A stretch of DNA of 64,000 nucleotides, taken from contig JAGMWG010000003.1 in assembly GCA_020744225.1 (NCBI GenBank), positions 496,001 to 560,000 of the forward strand, in the 5' to 3' direction. Source of the DNA: Paraphoma chrysanthemicola. Lineage: Eukaryota; Ascomycota; Dothideomycetes; Pleosporales; Phaeosphaeriaceae. A program made the translations under genes and the position numbers. How positions within the stretch are numbered: the first letter of the stretch is position 1; each line of letters starts with the position of its first letter. The notes under the pieces were generated by a model. The model ran no database searches, was not told the DNA's origin, and saw nothing but the letters and a program-made list of their open reading frames with translations. Positions 58,901 to 64,000 of this stretch are shown here, one piece after another.

Positions 58901-61671
58901 CGCTTCTTCAGGGTCGCCGAGCGGCCTGCCATCGCTACCCCCTCTGGGGATTCCAGGCATTGGGTCTCTCCTGCCACCACTTGTACCATCTTCTCTCCCA
59001 ACTCCTGCGCTACCTGCCCTTGAGTCTCTTTTGGTACCCGTACTATCACCTTCCATTCCAGCTGTTGCGCTTCCATCTCTAGGCCTGCCGGGCGTCCAGT
59101 CGCTTATTCCTCCGGCAGAGTCGCTCTTGGCCCCGATTCTCTCTCCCTCATTGCCAACACCGGCACTGCCTCCGTTTGACATCCCATCTAATCTGCCATC
59201 GATTGTGCTACCTTCACTTCCTTCTCTTGATCTGCCATCAATTGCGTTGCCGTCCATCGTACTGCCATCGATTGCACCGCCTGCACTTCCATCTCTCGCG
59301 CTACCGGATATCCAGTCCCTAATTCCTCCAGCAGAGTCGTTGTTAGGCCCGATTCTCACTCCCTCCTTACCAACGCCAGCACTTCCTCCATTTGGCATCC
59401 CATCTGGTCTACCAGGTGTTGAGTCTCTCTTGCCTCCATTTGACATCCCATCTGGGCTGCCTTCACTAGCGCTGCCTTCACTAGCGTTGCCTTCGATTCC
59501 GTCCCTAAGTTTGCCAGGAATTGAGAATACCCTCCCATCTCTAGGCTCGCTTCTGGATCCGATTCTGTCACCCTCCCTGCCGACTCCCGCGCTACCACCT
59601 ATTCAATCTCTTCTGCCTCCGTTCGACATTCCGTCTGGGTTTCCAAACTTCCCACCGCCTTCGCTTCCGTCTTATTCAGCATCCCCAGAGCCTCCAGAAT
59701 CGCCTAGCGGTTCTCCAGCGCCTAGCAATTCTGCAGTGGCTAGCGATGTTCCAGTGCCTAGCGATCCTCCAACGTCTAGCGATCCTCCAGCGTCTAGCGA
59801 TTCTCCAGCGCCTAGCGGATCTCCAGCGCCTAGCGGTTTCCCATCGCCACCAGGATTCCCAGGCATTGGCTCGCTTTTAGCACCGATTCTCTCGCCTTCG
59901 TTGCCGACGCCCGTATTGCCAGCGGTAGAGTCTCTGCTACCCCAAATCAACATCCCATCTGGGCTACCCGAGTTCAATATCCCAACACCTTCGTTCCCAT
60001 CTATTGTGCTACCTCAGTTTGAGATTCCTTCTGGGCTACCCCAATTTAGCATCCCAACGCCTGCACTGCCTCCGTTCAATATCCCAACACCTGCGCTCCC
60101 GTCTCTCGGGCTCCCACCATTCAACTTCCCATCTGGACTACCCGAACTCAGCATCCCATCCTTCTCTTTGCCCACCCCCGTGATTCCGCCAATCCAATCG
60201 CTACTGCCTCCAATTGGTCCACTTGAATCATTGCTCGGATCACCACCATCATTCCCTACCCCAGCTCTTCCGCCACTGGGCTCGATCCTTGCACCTCTAG
60301 GCTCATTAGGGCCGAGCGGCTTCCCTGGGTCTCCACCGGCACTACCAACTCCAGGATTTCCTGGAGAGTTCCCCTCTTTCCCAGGAGATGAACCTGGCTA
60401 CTATCCAGAAAATCCCCCAGCCGAGCCGACAGGCGCCGAACCAGAATATGATCCATCTCCATACCCTCAGGTTAGCGGCTATGAGAACAACCAACCTATG
60501 CCTGCGGGCGATGCTTCTGCCATACCGTAAGTTTCAATCTCTTCCCACGCTGCACCTCACTCGGGAAGCAGTTGTACCCCCTACAAAGACCCCTGTCTGC
60601 ATTCATGGGAATATCTTCATGCGCTGTCAGAGGTCCAACTATGTTTCGGTTGTAGTAGCGGAGAGGCTGTCAGCGCATGATGCATTCTGCGCCGAACCCC
60701 CAACAGCGTGCGAGTACCTTCAAGGATGTTCTGTCGTGGCTGTATATGACATTCTACTAAGTAACTAACGCATTCATGTAGCTCGAACGTGCCCTTGCTT
60801 CCTGGTCCGACCACAACCCTCTATGTTACACGTACCGCGCCAGGCACCACATCTATCTCGTAAGTAAACCCCCCCCCCCCGTCACTCGCATCGTCTCCTA
60901 TCTCCCATTCAGTCTTCGCTCCTTTGTACACGCTATCACTCACACTCGGGAAACAGGACGACCACGGAGATCTCATACATCAACACAGTCACATCATACG
61001 TCACTGGTCCAACAGTAACACGCAACGTGATTTCTTTCGCCGAGGAACACGAGGTAACCCGACGCATCTTCGATACCGTCACCGTCTCTTACACAGCAAC
61101 TGTCTCCATTGGCGGCTTGCAAGCTGGGCAGAACATCGTCGCTGAAGGTGCCGTTCCCAATATACGAACTATCTTCCAAGACCGTTTCTTGACGACTACT
61201 TCCGTTTCGAAGGAAACTGTGACTTCGTATGCTTACCCGCCCGCATCCACTAAACTAGTCACTGTCACTGGATTGGCTCAGGGTCTGCAAGGTGTTGGTG
61301 CACAAGCCGTCGGCGGCACCGTCACGCAGCAAAGAATTGTCACCGCTACGCAGCGCGTCATTCAGCGCGTTCCGGTCACGGTCACACAGCGCGTTGTTCA
61401 ACGCCCAAAGACCGTGACCCAACGCGTTATCCGAAGACCCTCGACTGTCACTCAGCGGCTGATCTCAACGGTGACGCACCGTGTGCCAGGACCACCGAGC
61501 ACACGGACTATTCAGGGGGTGCAGACGGTTACGAAACAAGTTGCGCAGGGAAAGCCAGCCACGGTTACCCAGCGAGTTTTGCAGCTAAGGACTACGACTT
61601 TCACGCCGCCGGTGAGGACTGTGACGCAACGGGCAGTGCAATTAAGGACTATTACGGTCACGAGAAGTTGA
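52982..61671 (+). CDS. Giant secreted WSC-domain protein with Leu-Pro-Ser repeats
   Basis: Four exons, 52982-53077, 53313-60526, 60782-60859 and 60957-61671, give about 2,700 residues. Signal peptide at 1-19 (LSLVIPFFILAGSA). The WSC domain is at about 42-137: YAGCYID, SSCNTFCANFQYAGL, STCKCSDTL, CLSACSG and FVCGGPNR; it is a carbohydrate-binding cysteine domain of cell-wall sensors and secreted proteins. Then about 2,240 residues of short Pro-Ser units (PSLAVPSLAIPS, PPFALPS, PELPIESLLAPILQTPS), with acidic Pro-rich sequence toward the end. The C-terminal exon has many T-V-T-Q-R motifs and no GPI tail. The first intron is 235 bases; reading on instead would add a short Cys-containing stretch that ends in a stop. 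Likely a cell-surface or matrix protein (inference). Confidence 0.82.
53752..54430 (+). repeat. Tandem 198-bp repeat inside the WSC gene
   Basis: Three near-identical 66-codon units begin at about 53752, 53950 and 54148, followed by a partial fourth. Each reads PSIKLPSIAVPS, then alternating SLAVPSLAIPS. High identity implies recent expansion or gene conversion. Confidence 0.9.
55450..56450 (+). repeat. Short 24-bp-type repeats inside the WSC gene
   Basis: Repeats of PPFALPSV / LDLPPFALPS (8-10 codons) occur many times, most regularly at about 55748-55890 (eight-codon units). They are degenerate between 55900 and 56450. Confidence 0.8.
57731..58570 (+). repeat. Tandem 210-bp repeat inside the WSC gene
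   Basis: Four 70-codon units start at about 57731, 57941, 58151 and 58361, three of them beginning IDQ[IV]FATPSLPALPS. They include PELPLESL, GPVLQTPS and LAPILQTPS. Adjacent copies differ at only a few positions. Confidence 0.9.
60869..60880 (+). repeat. Run of 12 C in an intron of the WSC gene
   Basis: A homopolymer eight bases after the GTAAGT donor of the third intron. It is prone to length variation and sequencing error but does not affect the coding frame. Confidence 0.9.
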
Positions 61672-62822
61672 AATATGTGAGGCATGCAGTAGTGCCCCTT
61701 GTTGGAGAGGTCCATTTCATAGGTTTATTATTACTGGGGCATGGGGCTATCGGTGGGACGGCTATCAATAGCACGAAGTACAACGGTAGTCCGTAAGGCT
61801 CTGTCAATGTCATGGTCTCCTCCCTTATAGCCTACTAGTCTCCTTAAATGATTTACTTTATCTTTATCGCCCGCTGCCATCACTAATCCTGTGTCATTAC
61901 TCTCGTACGATAGAATGCGTTCTGTCAATCGAAACGATACAGCACTGACTTTCCCCCCTACATTTTCATATCCGATTCCCATGCCTAGGTTGCCAAAAGG
62001 GCGGCGGCAAAGGCGTAGTGAAGGCAAAATCAGCATCCTAATAATCACCAAGGACTTCTGGCCTGGATGGCTGGATATAGTCAGGTGTTTCCAAAAGTCG
62101 GTTTATGTAGTCGTCGGTATGTATTCGATTGCTTGCCTGTATTATACCACACCTCTCGGAAAGCAGGAAGGCCTTCAAGAATGATCAAGTGATAATGAGC
62201 GGCCAAACAGCGAACGCACGCAGCCCAGCACATTTCGCCAACATGATACGCGGCACAGAGTCTGATATGCTGCTTTGGTAGGCGATTCGCCCACATTCTC
62301 TAGATCCTCTGGGTCAGGCGTGACTGCCTCAAGGATTTTGGTGGCCTGATGCGGCGGACCTAGACCGGATGGGTACGACGACAGCGTTGTTTATCGAACG
62401 CGCCATCCGTAGCTCCTGCCGTCAAGCGCCAACGTGACGCCACTCCTACTCCATTCACCAAGCGCGACGAGTCCCCGCCGAGTCCCCGCGGAGACGAACC
62501 CATTGCTATGTTAAGAACGGAGGCGACGCAACTCTCATGCCCGATCCCACTCGATGCAACCCCGCTTTCGTCGAGCTGGCACTCTTGTCTGATGATGAGT
62601 CTCCGTCGTATACCTCATCGCTGCTATAGATGGAGGGTTGAAAACCTGGTATATAACCTAAACGGGTTTAGCGCCTTGATGAGCGCTTGGCTGCTATCTG
62701 ATGGCACGAGCCTCAGCTCATGAAATCAACCATCACATACGACACTCACATTACGCGTCTCTTTTGGGGCCTCGACCATAGCAATCGCGAGGTCGATTTC
62801 TTACACCTGTCTCAGACTCGAA
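61672..62822. other. Intergenic region or 5' part of the decayed zinc-loop gene
   Basis: A frame at about 62380-62510 encodes a basic, disordered-looking VKRQRDATPTPFTKRDESP, a plausible N-terminal exon of the following gene. No start codon in frame was found before a stop. Nothing recognised in 61672-62370. Confidence 0.35.
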
Positions 62823-63677
62823 GTGCCTTATCACACCCGTTGCCGAATACGTTCCCATGAGATCGTCGAACGACAAGGCCGAGGACGCTGGGCTTGCACG
62901 CCTCTCGTGCGGGACAGTGCCATGTTCATGTGGACTATCATTCGAACTCATCGTGAAGGGCTCCTACTATGGTGTCACTTCTTGACCACGTCATCCGACA
63001 CTCCAATACCAGCGGACTCGAACGAGCTTTACGAGGACGAGACGGTAACCGGCAAATGCGTCTTTTTATGGTTATCCAAACCAGGAAACAGTGGTAACAT
63101 CGGCCACTCCACCAAATGTAACTCCTCTCTTAGGGATGCTCGAGGCAAGTGTGGCGATCTTGAGCTTGGGGAACACAACAATCCCTTGCGTTGTGACAAA
63201 TTGGCTCGTAGTGCTTGGGTGCGGCCTTGTAAAGTCAAGTGCTCATTGGAAGCGTCTAGTCCACAGCATGTTTCTTTTGTTCTACCCTCTATGATTAACA
63301 CTGATTAACTGAAGAACAGAGAACTTACACTTTCGCACCTATGCGGCAACGACGAGTGTCGCGACCCGAGCCACGTCACCCTCGAGACCATGTCACATAA
63401 CAGCAAACGTCAGAAATGCCACGAAGCAAATGTCTGCGTTTGTGGTCAGAAGCTGCCCTGCTTCGCAAAGCTAGCCATGAACATGGACGAACGCAGAAAC
63501 TTCGCTTTCAAGCTTGACGAAGAGTGCAAATTCGCCCTGAACGCTTGTCCATTTCCTGGATGCAAGTTCACGACCCCAAGCCATCTTACCAGGACGACCG
63601 CCTTCATAAACGAGCCAAGTGCAATGCAGTTGACCACGATTGTGACGACCTATGCTGAGACGCACCTTCACGCATGA
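62823..63677 (+). pseudogene. His-Me finger (I-PpoI-like) zinc-binding-loop gene, probably decayed
   Basis: The exon-like frame from about 63320 (after GAAGAACAG) to the TGA that follows codon 63675-63677 or nearby encodes LTLSHLCGNDECRDPSHV, SHNSKRQKCHEANVC, CGQKLPCF and later ACPFPGCKFTTPSHL. The first blocks match the zinc-binding loop of His-Me finger homing endonucleases (zf-His_Me_endon), with C-H ligand spacing intact. Upstream, 62916-62999 encodes AMFMWTIIRTHREGLLLW then CHFLTTSSD, related to the module in the RING-like gene. The two parts could be exons around an intron at about 63265-63319, but I could not find a donor that keeps phase, nor a start. In fungi this domain is often found in multi-copy, non-mobile-looking genes; nuclease activity is unproven. 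Confidence 0.52.
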
Positions 63678-64000
63678 GTGATGGGGCATACATGTGCCAC
63701 TGGCAATTGCTGAAGGCAGCTGTTGGCGTTGGTTCCACATACTCAATACATGTACGATCTTGACTCAAACCGCCCTCTCATGTCATGAACGGGCCCCATG
63801 AGCACACCACGCCAGCCTAAGGCCTCGAGCATCCCAGCTTAGGATCTCAAGGTCCTTAATGTAAGTTCTCGAGTACCCTGGATAGGGCATTCACTGCACT
63901 GATCTATACAAGTTGTGGACATGACCACGAAGTCGTGGTGAAAGCAAAACTATCGTTGCGACGAGGTGAGAGTAAGAGGGTTTGTACTTGGGCAAGGCCG
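63678..64000. other. Right-edge stretch, nothing recognised
   Basis: No reading frame or element supported in the last ~320 bases. Confidence 0.4.

Overview
This window comes from a filamentous ascomycete. Nearly every gene can be reconstructed only with short introns (about 45-85 bases, GT...AG, CTNAC-like branch points). The families present also point to Pezizomycotina: HET domain, DUF1996, DUF3632, DUF8035, DUF3468-type, caleosin, WSC and S10 peptidases. The mix resembles Dothideomycetes, but that class assignment is inference. Intergenic spaces of 0.3-2.4 kb are normal for such a genome. No rRNA, tRNA, intact transposon or CRISPR array was seen.

Layout. 1-12 kb: a secreted GMC oxidoreductase, a zinc-cluster-less transcription-factor-like protein, an NmrA-type NAD(P)-binding protein, a D-2-hydroxyacid dehydrogenase and an MFS sugar/quinate-type transporter. 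13-16.5 kb: a very basic, disordered DUF8035 protein. 18.9-26.2 kb: an EEF1AKMT4-like methyltransferase, a small secreted cysteine-rich protein, a GPI-anchored cysteine-rich protein, an unrecognised membrane-anchored protein, and a caleosin sharing a divergent promoter with it. 26.8-41 kb: type-B carboxylesterase, F-box protein, RING-like protein, small unknown protein, DUF3632 protein, secreted RNase T1-like protein with altered catalytic residues, 2EXR-like protein, single-pass membrane protein and DUF1996 protein. 41-49 kb: HET-domain protein, serine carboxypeptidase, small tail-anchored protein and an LPMO-like secreted protein. 50-52 kb: relics of a dispersed gene family. 53-61.7 kb: one giant gene for a WSC-domain secreted protein of about 2,700 residues, mostly Leu-Pro-Ser repeats. 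62.8-63.7 kb: remains of a gene with a His-Me finger (I-PpoI-like) zinc-binding loop.

The genes do not form one obvious pathway. The theme is secretion and surface interaction: at least eight products carry signal peptides (esterase, carboxypeptidase, RNase-like, DUF1996, LPMO-like, two cysteine-rich proteins, WSC repeat protein). The most unusual observations are a C-terminal module (W-R-K-N ... L-R-S-K ... L-L-P-W) shared by four loci of otherwise different structure, a duplicated 3' splice site in the HET gene, and the giant WSC repeat protein. All exon coordinates were derived by hand from splice signals, phase and reading-frame continuity, without transcript data.
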